NCBI GenBank assembly: GCA_043513815.1
Contig: CP121313.1
Coordinates: 2,728,001 to 2,792,000, forward strand
Length of the DNA: 64,000 nt
Direction of reading: 5' to 3'
DNA from: JANQIO01 sp043513815
GTDB lineage: Bacteria > Pseudomonadota > Gammaproteobacteria > Pseudomonadales > Halieaceae
The notes under the pieces were generated by a model, which did no database searches, was not told where the DNA came from, and saw only the letters and a list, made by a program, of their open reading frames with translations. This document shows, piece by piece, positions 15,741 to 25,668 of this stretch. Position 1 is the first letter of the stretch. The number at the start of each line of letters is the position of its first letter. The translations under genes were made by a program, and so were the position numbers.

Positions 15741-16412
15741 TCAGCTCAGGTAATGCTGGCGCCGGCTCAGCAGCGGCAGGCCAAACAAAGAAGACAAAGG
15801 CGTTCCGCCCCTGGTCTTGAAAGACAGCCCGAAAGATCCACTCTTGCCTTCGTTGCGGCGACTGCTGGTGCCCATTCCCACCATGGATGACAGCGGCGTA
15901 GCGCCTTCAGTGCGGGTCGACATGCCAAGCTTGGCAGAGAACGTATAGCCCGGTGCCAGTGGCTTCAGCCAGCGAGAGAAATGACTCAGACCCGTCTGAC
16001 TGGTCGACAGGCCCCAGAAGTCAGAAAACGGGGTGTCTGATCTCGTCAGCGTAGGCAAGCCCAGCAGGGACGAAAACGCTGCCGGCTTTTCCGACCAGGG
16101 CACAAACGGCTCCGGCGGCGGCTCGTGGGAGATGTCCAGCGGGTTGTGGTCGTCGAGAATGGCGGCAGCCTGCTTCGAGGTGCCAAAGGCCGGCGCAACT
16201 ACCACCAGGCTGTGGCCCTCCCCCATCTGGTTGGCGTAGAAGCCCGCATGTTCGCCGAGCATTCCGCCTGCCCGCATCGCTGCTGCGGACTCGGCGCCCG
16301 TACCCGGCGCCAGCATGACGACCCGGTCGCCTGAGATTTCTGCCGCGGCCAGCGCATCAATTGCCCCGCGAGCCTGACCTTCCGTTAAATAGAACCGCGC
16401 AATAAACAACAT
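15741..16412 (-). CDS. Uncharacterised two-part protein with C-terminal TPLSS-type repeats
   Basis: A 223-residue protein that I cannot assign. The first 90 residues are alpha/beta in character (IARFYLTEGQARGAIDAL, DRVVMLAPGTGAES, LVVVAPAFGTSKQAA) and faintly recall general-stress-protein 17M-like domains. From about residue 108 a short motif repeats: AFSSLLGLPTLTR, TPFSDFWGLSTS, TPLSSMVGMGTSSRR and TPLSSLFGLPLLSRR, with related FSAKLGMSTRTEG between them. The consensus is roughly T-P-L-S-S-x-x-G-L/M-x-x-x-S-R-R. GGAGGTGCACC before ATG is a strong ribosome site. It lies just upstream of the puc operon but has its own terminator. Confidence 0.75.
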   Translation of the reverse strand: MLFIARFYLTEGQARGAIDALAAAEISGDRVVMLAPGTGAESAAAMRAGGMLGEHAGFYANQMGEGHSLVVVAPAFGTSKQAAAILDDHNPLDISHEPPPEPFVPWSEKPAAFSSLLGLPTLTRSDTPFSDFWGLSTSQTGLSHFSRWLKPLAPGYTFSAKLGMSTRTEGATPLSSMVGMGTSSRRNEGKSGSFGLSFKTRGGTPLSSLFGLPLLSRRQHYLS

Positions 16413-16859
16413 GGTGCACCTCCGATGGTGGCAGACCTCCCATGAGGCCCAAACTCGTCCAGGTTATGTTCAGTGTACGCCGGGTTTTCGGGATCGGACT
16501 AGAGAAGTCCACATTTTTTTTACGGTTAAGGCGAGCCCCCACAATCGACACAGATGAGATGCGCCAGGCTTGGTTGGCGAGCCGGGGATCCTGCGACAAC
16601 CTGTGGAGGCTGTGACCGTCTATACCGCTGCAGGTGTCTAGCAGCCGCCTGAATCATTCACCGCTCGCAGTGGCAGCATGATAAACGCGACAAACAGTGT
16701 CGCTGACAAGCAGTGCACTCGCCCGCTATGATGGGTCCAGCGTACTGATGCTCAACTGTCGCTCCTCGGTTCCCCGATCCTGCCACACCGAAGGAATGGT
16801 CAGGGCCATCGACGGCACCTGACACATCTGTACTCGCAAATCCTAATGCCCAGAGGGCC
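16413..16859. other. Intergenic region of about 450 bp without a recognised gene
   Basis: This gap separates two divergently oriented genes. The short open frames in it have no ribosome site or recognisable product. It must hold the promoters of both neighbours, but I see no clear consensus promoter, palindrome or TGT-N12-ACA site. Confidence 0.5.
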
Positions 16860-17681
16860 ATGATGATGGACAGTCGAGTATTTTCCACAGCGCCCGGTCA
16901 GCTGGAAGCTGCGCGCGAACTCAGCCATGCCGCTGTGCAGTGGCCGTCTCGAGCGGCCCGTGCCAACCTGGCCTCGGTAGCCGACGACAGTCATTCCAAC
17001 CTCGGCTGGGATGAGGCCAGCTACAGCCTCTTGACCCACCCTCTTGACCCGCGGCAACGCTTTCAGCTGGGCTTCAGCTTCAAATCCTTTGCCATGGTGT
17101 GGTGCGAAGATGGTGCCGTTAAAGATTCACTGGCGCTGGTGCAGTCCAGTGAGCAGGAGGCGCAGGACTGGTGCGACACAATGCTCGCAACCGCGGGGTT
17201 GCAGCGCACGGGCGGGGCGAACATGCCCTACCTCCTCGAGCCGGTCGACTACCGGGATTTTGAAGGAGCGTCGTCTCCGGCTGAACTGGAAGCACTGGGC
17301 GCCTGGTATTCCGTTGCGCAGTCTACGCTGGACGCGCTGGTTCATACCTTCAGTGGCACGGTAGTCTCAGTCGCGCCGGTGCGCTGCTGGCCGCACCACT
17401 ATGACCTGGCCACGCTGTTCGCGCTTGAGGCGGGGGATCCGCAAGCGGCGCGCTCCATCGGCGTGGGGCTATCTCCCGGCGACGACAACTACCCGGAGCC
17501 GTATTTCTACTGCACGCCCTGGCCCATCCCCGCTGCATTTCCCGCTCCGCCACCCCCTATGCACTGGCACACTGAGGGGTTTACCTCGCTGGTCTGCCAG
17601 GCGAGCCGACTGGATGAGAGCATAGACCTGACTGAGCTTTTGACTTCTGCTGTGCGGACCGCACTGGGCAGCCTGGAGTAG
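16860..17681 (+). CDS. Conserved protein of unknown function (DUF5996-like features)
   Basis: A 273-residue soluble protein without signal peptide or membrane helix. The features are WPSRAARANL near the start, QLGFSFKSFAMVW, the His-rich RCWPHHYDLATLF around residue 178, and GVGLSPGDDNYPEPYFYCTPWP after it. The WPHHYD block and the downstream YxYxTPWP resemble DUF5996-type proteins, but I am not certain. AGAGGG precedes three consecutive ATG codons; the first is used here. Convergent with the ABC transporter gene. Confidence 0.7.
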   Translation: MMMDSRVFSTAPGQLEAARELSHAAVQWPSRAARANLASVADDSHSNLGWDEASYSLLTHPLDPRQRFQLGFSFKSFAMVWCEDGAVKDSLALVQSSEQEAQDWCDTMLATAGLQRTGGANMPYLLEPVDYRDFEGASSPAELEALGAWYSVAQSTLDALVHTFSGTVVSVAPVRCWPHHYDLATLFALEAGDPQAARSIGVGLSPGDDNYPEPYFYCTPWPIPAAFPAPPPPMHWHTEGFTSLVCQASRLDESIDLTELLTSAVRTALGSLE

Positions 17682-17739
17682 AGCACATGTCCGTCCACCC
17701 TGCCGCAGGGATTGGGTTTGCGTCAGGGTGACAACGGGG

Positions 17740-19563
17740 CTAGACGACAAAGCCACCGGACTGACGCTGCCACAGCTCCGCATACAAACCATTGGCTGCC
17801 ACCAGTTGCTCGTGACTGCCCTGCTCGATGATCCGGCCCTGGTCGATCACCACCAAACGATCCAGTGCTGAAATCGTTGAAAGGCGGTGGGCGATGGCCA
17901 GCACGGTCTTACCCTCCATCAGCTTCAACAGGTTTTCCTGGATCGCCGCTTCAACTTCAGAATCCAGCGCTGAGGTGGCCTCATCCAGCACCAGGATCGG
18001 TGCGTCCTTCAGGAACATGCGGGCGATGGCGATACGCTGGCGCTGGCCGCCTGACAGCTTGGCGCCGCGCTCCCCCACCTGGGCGTCGTAGCCCGAGCGA
18101 CCGTCCAGGTCGCTGAGTCTGGCAATGAATTCGTGGGCATTGGCGCGCTCAGCCGCGCGCACCACGTCATCCAGGTGGGCATCCTGGCGGCCATAGGCAA
18201 TGTTTTCGCGAATACTGCGATGCAGCAGCGCGGTGTCCTGGCTCACCACACCGACCTGGGCCCGCAGGCTCTCCTGGTCGACCCGGGCAATGTCCTGGCC
18301 GTCGACGAGGATCCTGCCGGCCTGCAGGTCGAACAACCGCAGCAGTACGTTCATCAAGGTGGTTTTGCCGGCGCCGGAGCGACCCACAATGCCGACCTTC
18401 TCGCCGGGCGCGATAGACAGCGAGAAATCCTCGAAAACACCGCCACCATGGCCGTAGCTAAAGCCTATCCGCTCGAATTCGATTCCACCCCGCGCCACCT
18501 TGAGTGGCGGCGCCCCGGGCTGATCCCTGACCATCTGCACCCGGGAGATAGTGTTCATCCCGTCGTGGGCCATACCGAGGTTTTCGAACAGGCTGGACAG
18601 CTCCCACATGATCCAGTGGGACATGCCATGCAGCCGCAGAACCAGCCCGATCGCCACGGCAATACCGCCGACACTCGCACCACCCTGTAGCCAGGACCAG
18701 ATAGACAGCGCACCCACGGCAAACAACAGGACGGCATTGATAAGGTCTATCGACGCCTCCAGCCAGGTCGCCAGCCGCATCATGCTGTAAACCTTGCTGA
18801 GGAAACCGCGCATGCTGTCGCGGGCGTACTCTTCTTCCTGTCGGGTGTGGGAGAACAGCTTCACGGTCATGATATTGGTGTAACTGTCTACCACGCGGCC
18901 GGTCATGGTAGACCGCGCATCCGCCTGCTCTTCGGCCACCTTGTGCAACCTGGGCAATATCCGCTTCAAAATCATCCCGTACAGGCACAGCCATACCAGA
19001 AACGGCAGCATCAACCAGAATTCGAAGGTGGCGACGAGCAGCATGGCTCCAAGAAAGTAGACCGAGACATAAATCATGACATCCGCCAGCTTCATGACCG
19101 CATCGCGCACGCCCAGCGCCGACTGCATGACCTTGGTGGCCACACGGCCGGCAAATTCGTCCTGGTAGAAGCCAAAGCTCTGCCGCAGCAGGTACTGGTG
19201 GGCCATCCAGCGAATCCGCATAGGGTAGTTGCCCATCAGCGCCTGGTGGGTCACCAGCGATGCCAGCAGGCTGAGCAGCGGCAACGCCACCAGCACCAGG
19301 CCGCCAATCCACATCAGCGTTTTGCCTTCCTGCTGCAGGAAGGTGTCGCGGTCGGCGGTCGACAGCCAGTCGACAATTCTGCCCAGAAAGCCAAACAGGC
19401 TGACTTCGATGAGGGCGATCAGGGCCACCAGCACGGACATGGTCAGCAGCCAGGGCCAGACCCCCCGGGTATAGTGCCAGCAGAAGGCCCACAGGCTGGA
19501 CGGGGGCCGTGCCGGGGCTTCCGGTGGGAATGGCTCAATCAGTTTTTCGAAAAAGGTGAACAT
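17740..19563 (-). CDS. ABC transporter, fused permease and ATPase (MsbA-like exporter)
   Basis: A 607-residue half-transporter: six membrane helices in residues 35-330 and a nucleotide-binding domain from about 355. The ATPase motifs are Walker A GRSGAGKTT, signature LSGGQRQRIAIAR, and Walker B PILVLDEATSALD. It would act as a homodimer in the inner membrane. The cargo (lipid, drug or other) is not shown by the sequence, and no partner gene lies nearby. Confidence 0.92.
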   Translation of the reverse strand: MFTFFEKLIEPFPPEAPARPPSSLWAFCWHYTRGVWPWLLTMSVLVALIALIEVSLFGFLGRIVDWLSTADRDTFLQQEGKTLMWIGGLVLVALPLLSLLASLVTHQALMGNYPMRIRWMAHQYLLRQSFGFYQDEFAGRVATKVMQSALGVRDAVMKLADVMIYVSVYFLGAMLLVATFEFWLMLPFLVWLCLYGMILKRILPRLHKVAEEQADARSTMTGRVVDSYTNIMTVKLFSHTRQEEEYARDSMRGFLSKVYSMMRLATWLEASIDLINAVLLFAVGALSIWSWLQGGASVGGIAVAIGLVLRLHGMSHWIMWELSSLFENLGMAHDGMNTISRVQMVRDQPGAPPLKVARGGIEFERIGFSYGHGGGVFEDFSLSIAPGEKVGIVGRSGAGKTTLMNVLLRLFDLQAGRILVDGQDIARVDQESLRAQVGVVSQDTALLHRSIRENIAYGRQDAHLDDVVRAAERANAHEFIARLSDLDGRSGYDAQVGERGAKLSGGQRQRIAIARMFLKDAPILVLDEATSALDSEVEAAIQENLLKLMEGKTVLAIAHRLSTISALDRLVVIDQGRIIEQGSHEQLVAANGLYAELWQRQSGGFVV

Positions 19564-19699
19564 GCTGTCGAAGCACCTGTCATGACGCTGCGGGTTACCC
19601 GCGCCTTATACAGGACTACCGTACTTCAACGCCACCAAAGTACGCCAACTCGCGAATCCGACCGCTGCGGGCAACGGTCTGGCATGGCAGCCCCCACCG

Positions 19700-20899
19700 C
19701 TAGCGGTCCAGCACCGCTGGAATGAGGTCGCGTTCTATTACCTGCATCGGCAGCCAGTGCAGGCCGTTGTCGTAGTTCTGCGCAAAGATCGCGATCACCA
19801 GTTCCAGCTCTTCGATGATGACCAGATTCTGTCCGCCATATCCGTTGGCAAAATAAAACGGGTAGCGGCGGCTGCCCTCCGTGAACTCACCGCGCCACCA
19901 CTGATATCCATAGCCAGTGGTGTACTCTCCATCGAAGGGTACGGCCTCACTGATCGAGCGATGTACCCATTCGGCGCTAATGATCTGCTGGCCCACCCAC
20001 TGCCCGTCATCCAGGAACACCTGGCCCAACTTGGCCATATCCCGCGCCGTGAGAAACAAGCCGCTGCCGCCAACACAGTGCCCAGTGGGCGTGTTGTCCC
20101 ATCGCGCAGTGGTCATTTGCAAAGGCTCAAACAGGAACTGCTCCGAGAACGCGTCGGTCGTCATACCGGTGGCTTCGCCCAGGGCGTCACACAGCGCATT
20201 GGTTGCCGCGGTGTTGTAGGCGTAGGTGCTGCCCGGCTGAGCCGCCATGGGGCGGTCCAGCAGTGCCTTGGTCCAGTCATCATGCTGCCCGTTCAGCGCC
20301 ACCAGATCATTGCGATTGCTGGTGTAAGGTTCACTCCACTCATCCCAGTCTATCCCCAGGCGCATGGTGAGTACGTCCTCAAGGGTCATTGTCGCCTTGC
20401 GGCTGTCGAAGTTGTCGTAGCTTGAGTAGTCGAACACCTGCAGGAAGGGGATATCGGTCCCGCCGAAATAGCCCTGGTCAATGGCGATCCCGATCAGCGC
20501 GGAGGTGAAGCTCTTGCTGGCAGAATGCAGCACGTGTCGTTCCGGATCACGATTACCGATCCAGCGATCGAAGTCATCCAGTTCACGGGCAAAGCGTTCC
20601 ACCAGCACCAGCTCGCCGCGGCGGGCTATGGCTATCGCATCAATGCCCTGCAACTCGCCCTGCAGCATCCGATCCAGAGTGCGGGTGACGCGATCAGTAT
20701 CAAGTTGCTGGTCCTCGAGCTTGCCCACCGGCCAGCCGTCCAGCACATCTTCTGGTGGAGAATACTCATAGGGTGGAATATTGGTCCCGGTGGAGGGGGA
20801 CACCGGTGTCGCACTGCCAGACCCGCCGCCTCCGCCGCCCCCACAGCCAGTCAAGATTAACAATAGCGTGCAGGTTAACGCCTTGACACACAGTTTCAT
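19700..20899 (-). CDS. Class C beta-lactamase-type serine hydrolase, lipoprotein
   Basis: A 399-residue lipoprotein (lipobox LTGC, Cys19, then a run of Gly). The catalytic SxxK is in HSASKSFTSA at about residue 148, and the second motif is YAYNTAA at about 227. The third motif is YGYQWWRG rather than a canonical KTG. Such proteins are esterases, peptidases or transpeptidases more often than antibiotic-hydrolysing enzymes. It is downstream of and collinear with the alkylsulfatase gene, with a 140-bp gap. Confidence 0.85.
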   Translation of the reverse strand: MKLCVKALTCTLLLILTGCGGGGGGGSGSATPVSPSTGTNIPPYEYSPPEDVLDGWPVGKLEDQQLDTDRVTRTLDRMLQGELQGIDAIAIARRGELVLVERFARELDDFDRWIGNRDPERHVLHSASKSFTSALIGIAIDQGYFGGTDIPFLQVFDYSSYDNFDSRKATMTLEDVLTMRLGIDWDEWSEPYTSNRNDLVALNGQHDDWTKALLDRPMAAQPGSTYAYNTAATNALCDALGEATGMTTDAFSEQFLFEPLQMTTARWDNTPTGHCVGGSGLFLTARDMAKLGQVFLDDGQWVGQQIISAEWVHRSISEAVPFDGEYTTGYGYQWWRGEFTEGSRRYPFYFANGYGGQNLVIIEELELVIAIFAQNYDNGLHWLPMQVIERDLIPAVLDR

Positions 20900-21039
20900 T
20901 GGTAGACATCCCGGGTCGACATGACCTGAACTTCCCCCTTTAGCGCAGCGATTGCAAGTCGCCCTATCCCACCCCGCCTTCAGACTGTCGCAATTCAGGG
21001 CCAGGTCAGGGCGAGGAAGAAACCGACCGCAGCGCGGTT

Positions 21040-23025
21040 TCAGGGTGTCACGATGGGAAATACCTCGTCGGCCGGATCCAGCAGCGCAAAAAAGCGCAGC
21101 AGGTCGACGCCGGAACCTTCCAAAGACACGTCATCTGAAAACAGGGTATCCCTGATGCCGGCGCGTCCGGTGAGCATGCTGATGAATAGCTCATGGGTAA
21201 TACGCACCGTGGCATTGGCGTCGGGGTCAGGCGCACCACTGCGATGCTGCAATACCGCATTCTCAAGAGTGAGCGTGTGTGTCTCGCCCACGTCGGTGAA
21301 AACAAAGTTGAAACTGAAGGACTTGCCGTCGGCCTTCGGCCCATTGAGATTGACCGCCATTACCTGCATGAATTCCTCAATAGGTGTGGCGCGCAGCAGG
21401 TCGCCGGCGCTGGCAATGCCGATTCCCTGAGCCGGCGGCCCCTGCCGAAGTTCCAGCGCGGCACTCAGGTACACATCCCGCCAGGGACCCGACTCGGCCT
21501 GGTAGCCGAGCTGGTCGTAGGTATCGGCCAGCAGCGTCCTGGCCGCCGTATTGTCGGGTTCGGCAAACACCAGGTGGTTAAGCAGTTCCGCTACCCAGCG
21601 ATATTCGCCGGCATCATAGTCCACCTGTGCGCTCGCCAACACGGCCTCGGCGCCACCCATGGCCTGCACGTAGCGGGCTGCGGACTGGGACGGCGGTAAT
21701 GGATCAAGATGGGCAGGGTTGCCGTCGTACCAGCCGAAGTAACGCTGATAGACAGCGCGGGCATTGTGTTTGACGGTGCCGTAATAGCCGCGGTTAGGAA
21801 AACTTCCCGCCAGGGACTGTGGCATTTCAATCGCCTCGGCAATCTCGCCGGGGGTATTACCCTGGGACGCGAGCCTCAGGGTTTCATCATGGATGTAGCG
21901 GTAGGTGTCTCGCTGTTGCTTCAGAAAGTCGACAATGTCTGCATTGCCCCACAGTGGCCAATGGTGGCTGGCAAAATATACCTCCGCATCGGGGAACAGG
22001 CGCAGGGCCTCATCGATATAGTCACTCCACTTACGGGCATCGCGCACTTTGGCGCCGCGCAGGGTATAGAGGTTATGCATATTGCGGGATACCAGCTCGG
22101 CGCCGCTGAAAGCCTTCTTGGCGGGCAGATAGAAGGTTAGCTCCGCCGGTGCCTCGGAGCCCGCGGCATTCTGGAATACGAACTCCACCCCGTCGATGGT
22201 ATGCCGCTCTCCCGTGGTCTGGATGATGCGAGTCGGCGCCGCAATGCCAGGGCTGCCGAACGCCGGGCTTTTCCCCAGACCGGTATCGACGTGACCCCTG
22301 GGCGAGCGCTCCAACTGCTGGCCGTACATGAACATGGCGCGCCGACTCATGGTGGTACCGGCAATGACATTCTCGCTGGTGGCCTCTTCCATAAAGCCGA
22401 CCGGGGCGATGATTTCGGTGCTGCCGGCAGGCTCCAGCACTGCCAGCACGCCGCCGAAGTGATCAATATGGGAATGGGTCAGGATGACCGCCGACACGGG
22501 CCTCGGCTCCAGATGCTCCCGGGCAAAGGCAAGGGCAGCTGCGGCGGTCTCTTTGGTCGTCAGCGGATCTACCAGGATCCAGCCTTGCTCGCCCACGATG
22601 ATGCTCATGTTAGACAGGTCGAACCCGCGCAACTGGTAAACGCCTTCGGTAACCTCAAACAGGCCGTGGATATTGTTGAGCTTGGCCTGGCGCCAGAGGC
22701 TGGGATTCACGCTGGCCGGCGCATCACCGTCAATAAAGTCGTACTGGGAGCTATCCCAGATCACGCTACCGTCTTCCATACGAATCACCAGCGGATCAGC
22801 CGCTGCAATCAGACCGCGGCGGGCATCCTCGAAGTCGCGCTGGTTATCAATATCCAGCGCGTCGGCCACCGCCGCATTGGCGGCGGCCGTAGACGCGGTG
22901 GCTGGGGAATTGCCCTGACTGCCGGGGCTGGTATCGCGCAGGATGGGGTCATCCTGACAGGCCAGCAGCAGGCACAGCAGCGGGGTCAGTAAAAGTGGCC
23001 AGAGCCGGGGCTGAGTCAAAGCCAT
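21040..23025 (-). CDS. Linear alkylsulfatase (SdsA/BDS1 type), lipoprotein
   Basis: Hydrolyses primary alkyl sulfates such as SDS to alcohol and sulfate. The 661-residue protein has a lipobox (LLAC, Cys23) and a metallo-beta-lactamase domain with THSHIDH at 183-189 binding zinc. A helical dimerisation domain follows (about 385-520, containing GWYDGNPAHLDPLPP) and then an SCP2-like C-terminal domain. This is the full SdsA architecture. Surface attachment would put it outside or in the periplasm. In the sea its substrates may be sulfated lipids from algae; that is inference. Confidence 0.92.
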   Translation of the reverse strand: MALTQPRLWPLLLTPLLCLLLACQDDPILRDTSPGSQGNSPATASTAAANAAVADALDIDNQRDFEDARRGLIAAADPLVIRMEDGSVIWDSSQYDFIDGDAPASVNPSLWRQAKLNNIHGLFEVTEGVYQLRGFDLSNMSIIVGEQGWILVDPLTTKETAAAALAFAREHLEPRPVSAVILTHSHIDHFGGVLAVLEPAGSTEIIAPVGFMEEATSENVIAGTTMSRRAMFMYGQQLERSPRGHVDTGLGKSPAFGSPGIAAPTRIIQTTGERHTIDGVEFVFQNAAGSEAPAELTFYLPAKKAFSGAELVSRNMHNLYTLRGAKVRDARKWSDYIDEALRLFPDAEVYFASHHWPLWGNADIVDFLKQQRDTYRYIHDETLRLASQGNTPGEIAEAIEMPQSLAGSFPNRGYYGTVKHNARAVYQRYFGWYDGNPAHLDPLPPSQSAARYVQAMGGAEAVLASAQVDYDAGEYRWVAELLNHLVFAEPDNTAARTLLADTYDQLGYQAESGPWRDVYLSAALELRQGPPAQGIGIASAGDLLRATPIEEFMQVMAVNLNGPKADGKSFSFNFVFTDVGETHTLTLENAVLQHRSGAPDPDANATVRITHELFISMLTGRAGIRDTLFSDDVSLEGSGVDLLRFFALLDPADEVFPIVTP

Positions 23026-23060
23026 GATGCTATCTCCTTGTTGACCACAGTCACCGTCGG

Positions 23061-24101
23061 CTATTCGGATACAAGCATCGTTTCAACGCCTGTCCCCTGT
23101 AGCAATGCATCGACACTGCGGCGGTCTGCAGCGCTCAACGCCTGGTAACGCTCATTGATCCAGGTGAGGCATTTCGCCTGGTAGGGAAAAGTCTGCTGGG
23201 ACCAGGTCGCCCCATCAATGATGCAATCCCAGCTTTTCTCACCGGCCTTAACAGCGCGGGCATTCGCCATCAGCGCGGGCGCGTAGACTCGCCCAATCTC
23301 GTCGAGTAGCGCTTTCAGCGTTTCGGGCTGGTCTTCTACCGCCACCCAGTCGGCGCTGCTCGGCTGCAAACCACTCTGGTCTGCCAGCCTGTCGACCCAG
23401 GCCACGGTGCGAGGTGAGACCTCATGGGCAATGGCCCGCGGTGTTGGGTCAAATCCCACCAGCTGGGAGAGCTGGCCATACAGGCCGAAATCTCCGGCAC
23501 CCGGTCGCTGACCAAGCATGAAGGGCTGGCTGGCCAGGTGCTCCTCCATTGCAGCCAGGAAACGGCGATAACTGGCATCAATCACCGGCGCCGTCGCATC
23601 GTTGGAGCCCACCACATAGAGCCGCCCGATCTGCCGCTCTGAAAAAGCCGCTTTGAACTGTGCCAGCTGCTCGGCGGGCATGCTGACATCCTGGGCAAGT
23701 GGCAGCTTGGTGCTCGCGTTGTCGGCATCTGCCTGCGCATACCAGCGGTAGTGGAACATATACTTGGTGCACCACTCGTCGGCAAAATCCTCTATCAGGT
23801 AATCGATAAACGCCAGGGCCGGATCTGGTGGCAGCACACTGCGCCCCGGGTAGGCCTGTTCGAGGCGACGAATAATGGGCGTAGAGTCCACCGCTGCCTG
23901 CAAGACCCCGGCGTCTTCGAAGAAAAAGGTGGGCATCAGCGCAGGCCGAGGCCGCTCGACACCCAGGACGTCGCAAGCCGCTTCGACTGAGCCCCAGGTG
24001 ATGGCATAGGGAATGCGCCGGTAACGCAACAACGCCACCATCTTCTGGGTATAGGGTGAGCCAGTTGCGCCTACCAGGAGGATAGGGTCCTGTGAGTTCA
24101 T
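23061..24101 (-). CDS. Glutathione S-transferase family protein
   Basis: A 346-residue protein with an N-terminal thioredoxin-like GST domain. GSPYTQKMVALLRYRRIPY carries the SPYT segment where GSTs bind glutathione, and VDSTPIIRRLEQAYP is the conserved STPI loop (about 72-86). The C-terminal part is helical and longer than in ordinary GSTs (about 200). It lies just upstream of the alkylsulfatase gene, 35 bases away on the same strand, with an AGGAGA ribosome site; joint transcription is likely. Confidence 0.8.
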   Translation of the reverse strand: MNSQDPILLVGATGSPYTQKMVALLRYRRIPYAITWGSVEAACDVLGVERPRPALMPTFFFEDAGVLQAAVDSTPIIRRLEQAYPGRSVLPPDPALAFIDYLIEDFADEWCTKYMFHYRWYAQADADNASTKLPLAQDVSMPAEQLAQFKAAFSERQIGRLYVVGSNDATAPVIDASYRRFLAAMEEHLASQPFMLGQRPGAGDFGLYGQLSQLVGFDPTPRAIAHEVSPRTVAWVDRLADQSGLQPSSADWVAVEDQPETLKALLDEIGRVYAPALMANARAVKAGEKSWDCIIDGATWSQQTFPYQAKCLTWINERYQALSAADRRSVDALLQGTGVETMLVSE

Positions 24102-24394
24102 AGTATGGTCTCCTGTTGCCGGCCCGCGCGTCTTTCAGCTGCTATCGGTTAGGCGCTAGCCGCCCCTCTCGCATAAAGCTGCAGGCCCCGGATTATGCTG
24201 GGTCGCCGAAGCATTATCGGCTTGCTGCCGGAATCGCTGTGACGTGGCCCGCCAGGCGCTCCCGGGACAAAGGTTGGACCGCATTGTGCCAGATTCGGGA
24301 AGGCCGAAGGGAAGAGACGGAAAGAAACGGGGTGCGTTACCTGCCGGTGCACTGACCGGCAAGGCAACGCGGAGTGCTCACAGTGAGCGCGGGA

Positions 24395-24577
24395 TCAATT
24401 GACGATGGCATCCATCAGCCAGATGCCGGACAGCACCACGCCGAACAGGCCGATAGTGGTCACGGAGGCGAATATTGCCTGCCAGACAGGCTGCTCGAGC
24501 AGGTGAAAAAAGCCGCTGCCTTCCACAACGTCGGCATTCACTTCACTGTTAACGGCGCTCGGTAGTTCGTGAGTCAT
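24395..24577 (-). CDS. Small single-helix membrane protein
   Basis: A 60-residue product starting at ATG 24577, with AAGGA about 8 bases before it. The first 28 residues are polar and acidic; residues 33-57 form one hydrophobic helix (AIFASVTTIGLFGVVLSGIW), ending LMDAIVN. The frame extends upstream of the start but without protein-like sequence. It does not match antenna polypeptides: there is no His in the helix. I do not recognise the family. Confidence 0.55.
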   Translation of the reverse strand: MTHELPSAVNSEVNADVVEGSGFFHLLEQPVWQAIFASVTTIGLFGVVLSGIWLMDAIVN

Positions 24578-24812
24578 GAGTAGGGTCCTTTTCACTCTGT
24601 AATGGGCTATAAATATTGGGCCCGCGTACTGTAAAGTTGTGTGCCTACGAAACAATCCGAGAATACCTGTGCAACTGTTCGATAAAACCGTGGTGTAGGT
24701 AGCTGGAACTCTGACAAGGGTCGCTCGGACTAACCTGAGAGACCCCGGGATTGCATGCCATGAGAGCGTCAAAGTTGATCAAATTCAGGACATTCATCGT
24801 ATAGTTGCCCAC

Positions 24813-25532
24813 ATGCGCACGCTTATATTCTTATGGCTGGTTTGCCAGGCCTCTACCACTCTCGCCCAGCAGGACATGAGCGAGATAGACCCGTGGGAGT
24901 CTACCAATCGCAAGATCTTTGCCTTCAACCGGGTATTTGACCGCTATCTGCTACGCCCGGTATCCAGCGGCTATGCGCGGGTCATGCCGGACGCCGCCGA
25001 GCGCAGCGTGGCCAATGCCGTGGCCAACATCTACGAGGTCAACCGCTTCCTGAATTCCCTGCTACAGGGTCGGCCGGACTCCGCTGCCATCAGCACCGGC
25101 CGATTCATGGTCAATACCACAGTGGGCGTGTTTGGGTTGTTCGATGTGGCGACCAAAATGGGCATCGAGGTTCAGCGCGCAGATTTTGGCCAGACCCTGA
25201 TGGTATGGGGTGTGGACACCGGCCCCTACGTCGTACTGCCCTTCTTCGGACCCCGCACCGTCCGCAGCGCCACTGGCTACGTGTTCGATACCTATACGTC
25301 GATACCGGCGGTCGCCTGGGAACCCACCGCCGCCTGGACCTTCTGGAGCGTCGAGGCGATCAGTTTCAGGGCCGGGTTACTGGACTACGACGACCTGATT
25401 ACCGGTGATGAATACGTGTTCATGCGCAGCGCCTACCTGCAGGCGCGCCAGACCTTCCTGAACGGGGGCATCCCGCCGCTGGAAGACTTTGCCGATGATG
25501 ACTACGACCTGGACTGGGACGACGAGCTATAA
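24813..25532 (+). CDS. mlaA: MlaA (VacJ) family outer-membrane lipid asymmetry protein
   Basis: Removes misplaced phospholipids from the outer leaflet of the outer membrane and passes them to the Mla shuttle. The 239-residue product has the family blocks DPWESTNRKIFAFNRVFDRY (about 26-45), NSLLQGRPDSAAISTGRFMVNTTVG and MVWGVDTGPYVVLPFFGPR. The signal peptide has a possible lipobox LVC at residue 13-15, which is early for a lipoprotein. The tail is acidic. The rest of the mla system is not next to it. Confidence 0.9.
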   Translation: MRTLIFLWLVCQASTTLAQQDMSEIDPWESTNRKIFAFNRVFDRYLLRPVSSGYARVMPDAAERSVANAVANIYEVNRFLNSLLQGRPDSAAISTGRFMVNTTVGVFGLFDVATKMGIEVQRADFGQTLMVWGVDTGPYVVLPFFGPRTVRSATGYVFDTYTSIPAVAWEPTAAWTFWSVEAISFRAGLLDYDDLITGDEYVFMRSAYLQARQTFLNGGIPPLEDFADDDYDLDWDDEL

Positions 25533-25668
25533 CCGCGGGATGCCACGCGGGGACTGCATTCAAGCGGGGGCGCCGACATGCGTCATGTCGCCTCACTGCA
25601 GCCGCAGAAATGTACCGTAACTTGCAAGACCAATTCCACCCGTGGAGCCGGCCCAGGTCCCCGCAGGG

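Noticed and set aside
24102..24394. Possible tRNA or short genes in the gap after the GST gene
   Set aside because: I found no cloverleaf with a T-loop GTTCGANTC. The open frames lack ribosome sites. Only a 7-bp hairpin near 24343-24362 is visible.
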